Below are positions 23,494-29,703 of a stretch of DNA of 38,882 bases, one piece after another. The translations under genes were made by a program, and so were the position numbers. Where the stretch lies: positions 1 to 38,882 of the forward strand of contig CAKTQR010000020.1 of assembly GCA_934597175.1 (NCBI GenBank). The letters run 5' to 3'. The stretch is from an uncultured Oscillospiraceae bacterium. Its GTDB lineage: Bacteria > Bacillota > Clostridia > Oscillospirales > Oscillospiraceae. Numbering within the stretch: the first letter of the stretch is position 1; every line of letters starts with the position of its first letter. The notes under the pieces are model-generated. The model worked only from the letters and a program-made list of their open reading frames with translations. It ran no database searches and was not told the origin of the DNA.

Positions 23494-23790
23494 ATGGCAA
23501 AAATGAGCGAAAAGTACGAAGTAATGTACATCATCAGCCCGAATTTCAGCGAGGAGCAGACCGCTGCTATCGTCGAGAAGTTCAAGGCACTCGTTGAGGC
23601 AAATGGTACCCTGGATGAACTGGAGGAGATGGGTAAGCGCAAGCTCGCTTACGAAATCAACTACATTTCCGAGGGTTACTATGTCCTGATGAAGTTCACC
23701 AGCGGCGCTGAGTTCCCCGCCGAGCTGGATCGTATCCTCGGTATCACCGACGGCATTATGCGTCGCCTGATCACCCTGCGTGCAGAGTAA
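23494..23790 (+). CDS. rpsF: 30S ribosomal protein S6
   Basis: S6 forms a heterodimer with S18 on the 30S platform. From the ATG at 23494 (AGGAGG 8 nt upstream) it has 98 residues: MAKMSEKYEVMYIISPNFSEE..., GKRKLAYEINYISEGYYVLMKF (the conserved G-[KR]-[KR]-x-L-A-Y segment) and DGIMRRLITLR at the C-terminus. First gene of the classical rpsF-ssb-rpsR operon. Confidence 0.97.
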   Translation: MAKMSEKYEVMYIISPNFSEEQTAAIVEKFKALVEANGTLDELEEMGKRKLAYEINYISEGYYVLMKFTSGAEFPAELDRILGITDGIMRRLITLRAE

Positions 23791-23801
23791 GGAGACGAAC
23801 G

Positions 23802-24254
23802 ATGCTTAATCACATTACCATTATGGGTCGTCTGACTCGTGACCCCGAGATCAGATACACCCAGTCCCAGACACCTGTGACGAGCTTCACCCTCGCAGTC
23901 GACCGTGATTTCGGCGGCCGTGACGGCGGTGAGAAGCAGACCGATTTTATCGACTGCGTCGCATGGCGTCAGACAGCCGAATTTGTCAGCAAGTATTTCG
24001 CCAAGGGCAGCATGGCAGTCGTTTCCGGCCGCCTGCAGATCCGTGAGTGGACCGATCGTGAAGGCGGCAAGCGCCGCAGCGCAGAGGTCGTTGTTGACAA
24101 CATCTATTTCGGCGAAAGCAAGCGCCGTGAAAGCGGCGATGTGCGCAGCGAATCCCGTCCCGCATATCAGAGCAGCTATGAGAGCGTCAGCCCCAGCATG
24201 GGTGCTTCCGCATTCTCGGAGCTCGGCGACGACGACGGCGAGCTGCCGTTCTAA
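23802..24254 (+). CDS. ssb: single-stranded DNA-binding protein
   Basis: Coats single-stranded DNA during replication and repair. 150 residues: an OB fold (MLNHITIMGRLTRDPEIRYTQSQTPVTSFTLAVDR..., FIDCVAWRQTAEFVSKYFAKGSMAVVSGRLQIREWTD) over ~1-110, then a flexible linker and the acidic protein-docking tip DDDGELPF, the standard SSB C-terminus. Lies 11 bp after rpsF and 23 bp before rpsR. Confidence 0.97.
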   Translation: MLNHITIMGRLTRDPEIRYTQSQTPVTSFTLAVDRDFGGRDGGEKQTDFIDCVAWRQTAEFVSKYFAKGSMAVVSGRLQIREWTDREGGKRRSAEVVVDNIYFGESKRRESGDVRSESRPAYQSSYESVSPSMGASAFSELGDDDGELPF

Positions 24255-24277
24255 AATATTTATAGGAGGATACAGCT

Positions 24278-24517
24278 TTGGCTTTCGATAAGAACAATCC
24301 CAAGAACCGCAAGCGCAGAAAAGTTTGCCAGTTTTGCGTAGATAAGGCTACCGCTATCGATTACAAGGATACCGCTAAGCTCCGCCGCTTCATGTCCGAG
24401 CGCAGCAAGATCCTGCCCCGCCGCACCACCGGCACCTGCGCAATGCATCAGCGTCAGCTCACCGAGGCTATCAAGAGAGCCCGCCAGATCGCTCTCCTGC
24501 CGTATGTAACTGACTAA
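24278..24517 (+). CDS. rpsR: 30S ribosomal protein S18
   Basis: Partner of S6 on the 30S platform. It starts at a TTG (24278) 8 nt after AGGAGGA and has 79 residues. Cys17, Cys20, Cys54 and His57 (CQFC ... CAMH) form a plausible zinc site, so this is the zinc-binding (C+) type. The conserved IDYKDTAKLRRFMSERSKILPRR segment is intact. Last gene of its operon; a strong terminator follows. Confidence 0.97.
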   Translation: MAFDKNNPKNRKRRKVCQFCVDKATAIDYKDTAKLRRFMSERSKILPRRTTGTCAMHQRQLTEAIKRARQIALLPYVTD

Positions 24518-24529
24518 TTTGCAAAAACT

Positions 24530-24558
24530 AAGACCGTTTCGTTTGAAACGGTCTTTTT
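24530..24558 (+). terminator. terminator of the rpsF-ssb-rpsR operon
   Basis: Arms 24530-24540 and 24545-24555 make a perfect 11-bp stem with GTTT loop, followed by TTTT. Confidence 0.85.
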
Positions 24559-24597
24559 TCAGCGTGTCAAAAAAGTCCCATGACTTTTTTGCACGCT

Positions 24598-24865
24598 TCA
24601 AAACACGCCACATTTTTTGTGAAGCGCAGCTTCACAAAAAACCTCGCTATGCTCGTCAAAAAGCCTTTACAGGCATTTTTGATGGCTATAATCCAATTTG
24701 AGGCGGGACCTTTCTCGCTGCGGCTCGGTCACGGTGCGGCTCTGACATGCCCCCGGCATGTCATTCACTACCGCACCGACACTTCGTTACCCCCTCACAC
24801 TCCCCCTGCTGCGTATTGGATTTTGCTCGTTGCGTCTGATTTTACCTAGTTCTTTGACAGACTGG
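24598..24865 (+). repeat. interspersed structured repeat, copy 2 (long form with insert)
   Basis: About 268 bp aligning with 22381-22576 in the same orientation, but carrying ~80 extra bp at about 24712-24791. The first hairpin is perfect here (TTTTTTGTGAAGC with GCTTCACAAAAAA around GCA). The insert is itself nested-palindromic: GGTGCGG...CCGCACC encloses GACATGCC...GGCATGTC. A further AAAAAAGTC/GACTTTTTT hairpin lies just before it (about 24570-24591). Together with two terminators this fills the gene-free stretch 24518-24896. Confidence 0.8.
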
Positions 24866-24898
24866 AAAAAAGACCGTTCTCACGAACGGTCTTTTTTT
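24866..24898. terminator. bidirectional terminator at the sigG 3' end
   Basis: Perfect 14-bp stem, arms 24866-24879 and 24884-24897, TCAC loop, with A/T runs on both sides. It overlaps the sigG stop codon (24897-24899). Confidence 0.85.
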
Positions 24899-25670
24899 AT
24901 TGTATCTCTTTCTTGATGCGGCTTATCGCATTTTTCTCAAGTCTCGACACCTGTGCCTGACTTATGCCTATCTCCCGGGCGACCTCCATCTGCGTTTTGC
25001 CGCTTGAAAAGCGCATGGCGAGTATTCGCTTCTCACGGTCAGATAGCTTCGAGACCGCCTCGCCGAGAGCAATTTGCTCGAGCCAATGCTCGTCCGTGTT
25101 GCGCTCGTCGCCTATCTGATCCATGACGCATACATTCTCGCCGCTGTCGCTGTAAACGGGCTCGTACAGCGAAACGGGGTCACAGATGGCGTCGAGGGCG
25201 AACACGACCTCGGAGCGCTTTATCCCGAGCTCCTTTGCGATGCGCTCGACATCCGGCTCACGCCCAAGCTCGGCGGTGAGCCTTTCCTTTACCTGCAAGA
25301 CCTTGTAGGCTGTGTCACGCATCGACCTTGACACACGCACAGCGCCGTGGTCACGCAGAAATCTTCGCAGCTCGCCCGATATCATCGGTACGCCGTAGGT
25401 CGAAAACTGCACATTCTGGCTCAGGTCAAAGCAGTCGATGGCCTTGATTAGTCCGATGCAGCCGACCTGAAACAGGTCGTCCATGCTCTCGCCCCTGCCG
25501 GAAAATTTCTGTATGACCGACAGCACGAGCCGCAGATTGCCTGAAATGAGCTTTTCCCTCGCCTCCGTGTCGCCCGACTGCGACGCTGCGATGAGCTCCC
25601 GCATTTCGGAGTTTTTCAGTAGCGGCAGCTTAGATGTGTTTACGCCGCTCAGCTCGACCTTGCCCTGCAT
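24897..25670 (-). CDS. sigG: late forespore sigma factor SigG
   Basis: RNA polymerase sigma factor directing late forespore genes after engulfment. 257 residues. VELSGVNTSKLPLLKN at the N-terminus is the SigG hallmark distinguishing it from SigF. Region 2 (NLRLVLSVIQKF...DDLFQVGCIGLIKAIDCFD), region 3 and region 4 (REKRILAMRFSSGKTQMEVAREIGISQAQVSRLEKNAISRIKK) are intact. It lies 47 bp downstream of spmB on the same strand rather than beside spoIIGA-sigE as in Bacillus. A stem-loop at 25670-25695 holds the ribosome binding site in its loop and the start codon at its base, suggesting translational tuning. Confidence 0.95.
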   Translation of the reverse strand: MQGKVELSGVNTSKLPLLKNSEMRELIAASQSGDTEAREKLISGNLRLVLSVIQKFSGRGESMDDLFQVGCIGLIKAIDCFDLSQNVQFSTYGVPMISGELRRFLRDHGAVRVSRSMRDTAYKVLQVKERLTAELGREPDVERIAKELGIKRSEVVFALDAICDPVSLYEPVYSDSGENVCVMDQIGDERNTDEHWLEQIALGEAVSKLSDREKRILAMRFSSGKTQMEVAREIGISQAQVSRLEKNAISRIKKEIQ

Positions 25671-25695
25671 AGCATCACTCTCCTAAGTGATGCTA
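25670..25695 (-). promoter_or_regulatory. stem-loop enclosing the sigG ribosome binding site and start codon
   Basis: On the minus strand TAGCATCAC (25695-25687) pairs perfectly with GTGATGCTA (25678-25670). The 8-nt loop TTAGGAGA contains the Shine-Dalgarno sequence; the last paired base is the A of the ATG. B. subtilis sigG is also held back by a leader hairpin, though of different placement. Confidence 0.7.
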
Positions 25696-25717
25696 TTATT
25701 TCCCGACGCTTTTCAAT

Positions 25718-26239
25718 TTATCCCCACAGAACACGGCAAATGACCGCCGAGGCAACAAACACCGCAAGGTCTGCGCACAGCGCCGCCGGTATCGCCCAGC
25801 GTGTTTTTTTGATTTTTGCCGCACCGAAGTACACGGCGATGACATAAAAGGTCGTCTCGCTCGACCCCATCATGACGGCGGCGGTGCGCCCGGCAAGCGA
25901 GTCTGCACCGGTGCTTTTTATGATATCCGCCGCAGCCGCCGTCGCCGCTCCGCCGCTGAGCGGCCGCAAAAGCGCAAGCGGCACGGTCTCGGCGGGTATG
26001 CCGACAAGCGACAGCACCGGCTGCAATGCCTGCGCCAGTGCGTCTATCGCTCCGGAGGCCCGCAGCATATACACCGCCGGAAACAGCACCACCAGCGCCG
26101 GGAACATGTCCTTTACCGTCGTAAGCCCCTCGGCAGCGCCACGGGTCAGCGCCGAGAAAATGTCCGCCTTGCCGAACACGGCGCAGATGCCGACGGCACA
26201 CAGAATGAGCGGCACGGCAAGCGTCAGCAGGACATTCAT
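25718..26239 (-). CDS. spmB: spore maturation protein B
   Basis: Integral membrane protein required with SpmA for normal spore core dehydration and heat resistance. The ATG at 26237-26239 overlaps the spmA stop (ATGA), giving 173 residues; an in-frame upstream start would lie within spmA. Family features: MNVLLTLAVPLILCAVGICAVFGKADIFSALTRGAAEGL, MFPALVVLFPAVYMLRASGAIDAL, LLRPLSGGAATA and GSSETTFYVIAVYFGAAKIKKTRWA. About five helices. Confidence 0.93.
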   Translation of the reverse strand: MNVLLTLAVPLILCAVGICAVFGKADIFSALTRGAAEGLTTVKDMFPALVVLFPAVYMLRASGAIDALAQALQPVLSLVGIPAETVPLALLRPLSGGAATAAAADIIKSTGADSLAGRTAAVMMGSSETTFYVIAVYFGAAKIKKTRWAIPAALCADLAVFVASAVICRVLWG

Positions 26240-26814
26240 TTTGCCGCCCTCTGCATGAGATACGCCGCCGTGAGCCCGACGGCGACGGATATAGCCGAGC
26301 TCAGCCACACCGCAGGCAGGATATCAAACGGCTGCTGCGCACCCTCGGCGGCCCGGATGGCAGCCACAGTGGTCGGCAGAAGCTGAATTGATGCCGTGTT
26401 CAAAACGACGAGCCTGCACAGCTCGTTTGTCGCCGTGACCCCGTCGCCGAGTGCCGCCATGCCCTTGGCGGCTTTTATGCCCATGGGCGTTGCGGCGTTG
26501 CCGAGCCCGAGAAGGTTTGCGCTGACATTCGCAGAAAGCGGCTGAAGTATATCCTCATGCCGGGCGCTGTCCGGGAACAGTAGGCGCAGTACCGGGCGCA
26601 GAGCCTTGGCAAACGCCTCGGCAATGCCGCACTGCCGCATGAGCTCCATCACGGCGCACCACAGGCACATAATGCCGCCTATCGACAGGCACAGCTCCAC
26701 CGCCGCCTGCGCACCGTCAAGCGCCGCCTGACCCACCTCGGCGGTCGTGCCGGCGGCGCAGGAAGACAATATCGCAGCCAATATCATGCCTGTCCAAATT
26801 ACACCCATCAGCAT
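26236..26814 (-). CDS. spmA: spore maturation protein A
   Basis: Partner of SpmB in spore core dehydration. Start chosen at ATG 26812-26814, 8 nt after GGAGG, giving 192 residues (MLMGVIWTGMILAAIL...). Conserved blocks: LCLSIGGIMCLWCAVMELMRQCGIAEAFAKALRPVLRLLFP, SANVSANLLGLGNAATPMGIKAAKGM and TTVAAIRAAEG, with several membrane helices. A small ACCCTTG/CAAGGGT hairpin (26832-26850) lies just before the ribosome binding site. First gene of spmA-spmB-sigG. I could not define its promoter with confidence. Confidence 0.92.
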   Translation of the reverse strand: MLMGVIWTGMILAAILSSCAAGTTAEVGQAALDGAQAAVELCLSIGGIMCLWCAVMELMRQCGIAEAFAKALRPVLRLLFPDSARHEDILQPLSANVSANLLGLGNAATPMGIKAAKGMAALGDGVTATNELCRLVVLNTASIQLLPTTVAAIRAAEGAQQPFDILPAVWLSSAISVAVGLTAAYLMQRAAK

Positions 26815-27009
26815 AGCTTCATCCTCCGAAAACCCTTGATACACAAGGGTATATACGCCTGCCGAAGCGGTGCATTGCCCCCTGCCGATCAAGGTTAAGA
26901 TTTTATTAAATCCTATTGTCTTGGAAGGAATTTATGCGCTTTTTTGGCATTTAGGTATGCTGTGCACAAAATGTTTAACAATTTATTCTTTTTTTGGAGT
27001 AAAAAAGGC

Positions 27010-27037
27010 TTGACATGCCACTAACTTTTGTTATAAT
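27010..27037 (+). promoter_or_regulatory. promoter of the AbrB-family gene
   Basis: Perfect TTGACA (27010-27015) and TATAAT (27032-27037), 16-bp spacer. An inverted repeat GTGGG-ATTAA-CCCAC (27061-27075) sits in the leader just before GGAGG and may be an operator or a leader hairpin. Confidence 0.8.
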
Positions 27038-27093
27038 TATATCGTGAATATTGTATATATGTGGGATTAACCCACCAGATGGAGGACAGAGAC

Positions 27094-27339
27094 ATGAAAT
27101 CAACCGGAATAGTCAGAAAAGTAGATGAGCTCGGCCGCATCGTTCTTCCCATAGAGCTGCGCCGTACCCTGGATATTGCTGAGAAGGACGCTCTCGAGAT
27201 ATTCGTGGAGGGTGACAACATCATTCTTCATAAGTATCATCCCGCATGCATCTTCTGCGACAATACCAAGAACATCATCAACTACAAAGGCAAGAATGTT
27301 TGCCCCGACTGCATCAAAAAGCTCAAAGCACAGCTTTGA
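27094..27339 (+). CDS. AbrB/SpoVT-family transition-state regulator with zinc-ribbon tail
   Basis: 81 residues. The N-terminal swapped-hairpin DNA-binding domain (MKSTGIVRKVDELGRIVLPIELRRTLDIAEKDALEIFVEGDNIIL) is nearly identical to B. subtilis AbrB. Instead of the usual AbrB C-terminal domain it ends in a four-cysteine motif (CIFC ... VCPDCIKKLK), a zinc ribbon typical of clostridial members. Such regulators control stationary-phase and sporulation genes. Monocistronic with a consensus promoter. Whether it is AbrB or a paralogue cannot be told, so no symbol is given. Confidence 0.92.
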   Translation: MKSTGIVRKVDELGRIVLPIELRRTLDIAEKDALEIFVEGDNIILHKYHPACIFCDNTKNIINYKGKNVCPDCIKKLKAQL

Positions 27340-27346
27340 TTTTGAG

Positions 27347-27390
27347 ATGAAAAAAATCCACCGTTCTGATGAACGGTGGATTTTTTTCAT
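27347..27390. terminator. strong bidirectional terminator after the AbrB gene
   Basis: A 20-bp perfect inverted repeat (27347-27366 and 27371-27390) with a TGAT loop and seven T residues. The palindrome starts 8 bp after the stop codon. Confidence 0.85.
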
Positions 27391-27392
27391 TT

Positions 27393-27634
27393 TACCCTCG
27401 GTCGACAAGTGGCTACACGGTTTTGGCAGGCTGCTTTCCGCCCATGCTTCGCTAAACCCCTAGCCCATATATCTCCATTATGACCGTCGGGCTTTATCTT
27501 TGCCTGAACGAAAATCAGCTCTCCCAAAACTGCTTCGCACCTGACAGCAGTCAACCGTTGTATAACTTCAGTTTTCTAATAAAGGTGCTGAAAGGGAGGC
27601 TGTCAGGCGTGCATCCCCTCGTCAACCGAGGGTA
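27393..27634. mobile_element. MITE-like element with 27-bp terminal inverted repeats
   Basis: The ends 27393-27419 and 27608-27634 are inverted repeats matching at 22 of 27 positions (outer 10 identical, TACCCTCGGT). The 242 bp between AbrB terminator and rsmI encode no transposase and no credible gene. If the outermost TA is the target duplication, the pattern fits an IS630/mariner-type non-autonomous element. The right end supplies the rsmI stop codon. Confidence 0.65.
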
Positions 27635-28455
27635 TTTAGAGACGACGAGTAGAGTTCGTTTGCCGAAAAGCCGGTGTCGGCGGCGGCTTTTTTGCAGGCT
27701 GCCTTGTGGCCGAGCCCCTCGGCTCTGTAGCGCTCGACAAGTTCGAGTGCGTCGTCGATGCTAAACTCGTTTTCCTCCTCGGGCGCACCGTCGATGACCA
27801 GCACGAACTCGCCCTTGGGCGGGGTCTGCGTGAAATGCTCGAGCGCTCCGCCGAGCGTTGTGCGTATCGTCTGCTCGTGCAGCTTGGTAAGCTCACGGCA
27901 CAGCGAAATTTTTCTGTCCTCGCCGAAGGTGTTTTTCATGTCCTCGAGCGTGCGCAGCAGCTTGTGCGGCGCTTCGTAGAATATCATGGTGCGGCGCTCG
28001 GTCTTGAGGCTTTCAAGGTGCTCACGGCGGCTTTTGTTTGCCGTGGACAAGAAGCCCTCGAAGCAAAACCGCCCCGTCGGCAGTGCAGACAGCGCTATCG
28101 CCGAGATAAGCGCCGCAGGGCCGGGCACGGTCACGACCTCGACATCGTTTTCGGCGCACATGCGCACGATGTCCTCCCCGGGGTCGGAGATGGCGGGCAT
28201 GCCGGCGTCGGTCACGAGAGCGCAGCTCTCGCCCGAGGAGATGCGCTCGAAAATTTTTGCTCCCGAGGCGTATTTGTTATGCTCAAAATAGCTCACCATG
28301 GGCTTTTTGATGCCGAAGTGGTTTAAAAGCTTGAGCGTTACCCGGGTGTCCTCGGCGGCGATGAAGTCGACCGACTGCAAGGTCTCGACCGCACGGGGCG
28401 AAAAGTCGCCCAGATTGCCTATCGGCGTTCCGACAAGATACAGCTTTCCGCTCAT
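27622..28455 (-). CDS. rsmI: 16S rRNA (cytidine-1402-2'-O)-methyltransferase
   Basis: SAM-dependent tetrapyrrole-methylase-fold enzyme that 2'-O-methylates C1402 in the decoding centre. Signatures: LYLVGTPIGNLGDFSPRAVETL (~5-26), AAEDTRVTLKLLNHFGI (~33-49), LVTDAGMPAISDPGEDIV (~80-97) and VPGPAALISAIALSALPTGRF. 277 residues, normal length. The last residues (…NTLG) and the stop come from the inverted repeat of the adjacent MITE-like element, so the original C-terminus seems to have been replaced. ATGA overlap with the upstream methyltransferase gene indicates coupling. Confidence 0.94.
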   Translation of the reverse strand: MSGKLYLVGTPIGNLGDFSPRAVETLQSVDFIAAEDTRVTLKLLNHFGIKKPMVSYFEHNKYASGAKIFERISSGESCALVTDAGMPAISDPGEDIVRMCAENDVEVVTVPGPAALISAIALSALPTGRFCFEGFLSTANKSRREHLESLKTERRTMIFYEAPHKLLRTLEDMKNTFGEDRKISLCRELTKLHEQTIRTTLGGALEHFTQTPPKGEFVLVIDGAPEEENEFSIDDALELVERYRAEGLGHKAACKKAAADTGFSANELYSSSLNTLG

Positions 28456-29177
28456 GGTGTACCCTCCCTGTGATATATCCTCAAAATTTCTTCCGTCTCC
28501 GTGCCGTCGGCGTTTCGCACGAAAAGCGGCGGCATCAGCGTCAGACCCGCAGCTCCGCCCCGCCGTGCCTCGATAAGCACGAGCGACGGTGCTTTTTTTG
28601 CGTCGTGCGACACCGTGCGCAGGCGCTTCGGCTCAAGCCCGTGCTCACGCAGGGCGCACAGCACATCGCACAGGCGCTCTGCCCGATGCACGAGGCAGAA
28701 CACGCCGCCCGTGCGGCAAAGGTACGCCGCTGCACGGCACACATCATCCAGTGTGCAATTAGTTTCCGTGCGGGCCGCAGCCTTGGCGTCATCGGGGCTT
28801 TGCCTGCCGCTGCCCTCGGCAAAGTACGGCGGGTTTGCGACCACGAGGTCAAATTCGCCGGAGCGAAACAGCTCCTTTACACGGCGGATATCGCCGACAA
28901 CGACGCTCCCCCGCTCGGAAAGCTCGTTTGCAGTCAAGTTCGCCCTCGCCGCCTCGGCGGCGTCGGGGTTTATCTCAAGCCCCGTCATGCAAAACCTTGC
29001 ACCCCGGCTTAAAAGCAAAAGCGGCAGGATGCCCGAGCCGCAGCCGAGGTCGAGCCCACGGCGGCGTGAGCCTATATTCACAAAATCGGCAAGCAGGACA
29101 GAGTCCGTGCCGAGCTTAAAATGCTCCGACTGGCGGAACACAGGTCCGCCGTCCCAGAGCGACACAAAATCATTCAT
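28452..29177 (-). CDS. TrmN6/YabB-type tRNA (adenine-N6)-methyltransferase
   Basis: 241 residues from the ATG at 29175-29177 (MNDFVSLWDGGPVFRQSEHFKLGTDSVLLADF...). SAM-binding motif LDLGCGSGILPLLLL and the catalytic NPPYF (N6-adenine methyltransferase signature) are present, and QSxxxFxLGTDSVLLADF is typical of the YabB/TrmN6 family, which modifies A37 of tRNA-Val in E. coli. It is paired with rsmI, as yabB often is with yraL/rsmI-like genes in Firmicutes. No clear ribosome binding site at the chosen start; a longer N-terminus is possible but not conserved-looking. Confidence 0.85.
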   Translation of the reverse strand: MNDFVSLWDGGPVFRQSEHFKLGTDSVLLADFVNIGSRRRGLDLGCGSGILPLLLLSRGARFCMTGLEINPDAAEAARANLTANELSERGSVVVGDIRRVKELFRSGEFDLVVANPPYFAEGSGRQSPDDAKAAARTETNCTLDDVCRAAAYLCRTGGVFCLVHRAERLCDVLCALREHGLEPKRLRTVSHDAKKAPSLVLIEARRGGAAGLTLMPPLFVRNADGTETEEILRIYHREGTP

Positions 29178-29262
29178 AGTTTCAATAGCAAATTCGGACT
29201 TCAGCCGAGTATTTCCCAGGGCTTCAACGCAGTATAAGCGGAAATTAGCCCGTCCGGATAGT

Positions 29263-29310
29263 AAAAAGTCTGCGGTATAGTTCACCGACGAACATAACCG
29301 CAGACTTTTT
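29263..29310. terminator. terminator between ferredoxin gene and methyltransferase gene
   Basis: AAAAAGTCTGCGGT (29263-29276) pairs with ACCGCAGACTTTTT (29297-29310), with partial pairing continuing into the loop. On the minus strand it follows the ferredoxin stop by 10 bp. Confidence 0.8.
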
Positions 29311-29320
29311 ATGTGAAGAA

Positions 29321-29503
29321 TTACTCTTCGTCCTCTACCTCAATGATTGCCTTTGCGGGGCACTGAGCTTTGCAGGAACCGCAGGACAGGCACTTCTCAT
29401 GGTTGATCTCGAAATGAGACTCGCCCTCGAAAATAGCCTCAGCGGGGCACTGCTCTGCGCAGGAGCCGCAGGACAGGCACTCTTCAGTAATAACAAATGC
29501 CAT
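29321..29503 (-). CDS. 2[4Fe-4S] ferredoxin
   Basis: 60-residue clostridial-type ferredoxin, a low-potential electron carrier. ATG at 29501-29503 lies 7 nt after GGAGGT; an upstream in-frame start would add residues foreign to the family. Two CxxCxxCxxxCP clusters: CLSCGSCAEQCP (~9-20) and CLSCGSCKAQCP (~38-49), then an acidic tail (EVEDEE). It could donate electrons to the [FeFe] hydrogenase encoded 8 kb away; that is inference. Monocistronic. Confidence 0.95.
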   Translation of the reverse strand: MAFVITEECLSCGSCAEQCPAEAIFEGESHFEINHEKCLSCGSCKAQCPAKAIIEVEDEE

Positions 29504-29549
29504 TGTATTTACCTCCATTTTGTTATCAAGCAACTAACTTGCACTCTGC

Positions 29550-29577
29550 ATTGTACCACAGAAATTCAAAAATGCAA
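29550..29577 (-). promoter_or_regulatory. promoter of the ferredoxin gene
   Basis: Minus strand TTGCAT (29577-29572), 16-bp spacer, TACAAT (29555-29550), giving a ~40-nt leader. The 29504-29703 spacer is otherwise AT-rich with no clear clpC promoter. Confidence 0.6.
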
Positions 29578-29703
29578 ATGCAATTTTTCACTTTGTATTT
29601 ATTTCTTTCGCTTTTTGGCAATAATCCCGTATGCGGCTGCTTAATTTCGGCAGTTTTGGCGGCACAAATCCTTTATATTATGCATACAAGGGGGAATATT
29701 GCC

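Noticed and set aside
22277..24849. Short ORFs inside the interspersed repeats (for example frames encoding HIFCEA...FDGY peptides)
   Set aside because: The similarity between copies is at the DNA and hairpin level, occurs in several frames, and no ribosome binding site is present.
24518..24896. Possible CRISPR or tandem array suggested by repeated hairpins
   Set aside because: No regularly spaced direct repeats with unique spacers; the palindromes belong to one interspersed element and two terminators.
27480..27764. 94-codon plus-strand ORF across the MITE-like element and rsmI end
   Set aside because: It runs through the inverted repeat into the antisense of rsmI and has no ribosome binding site.
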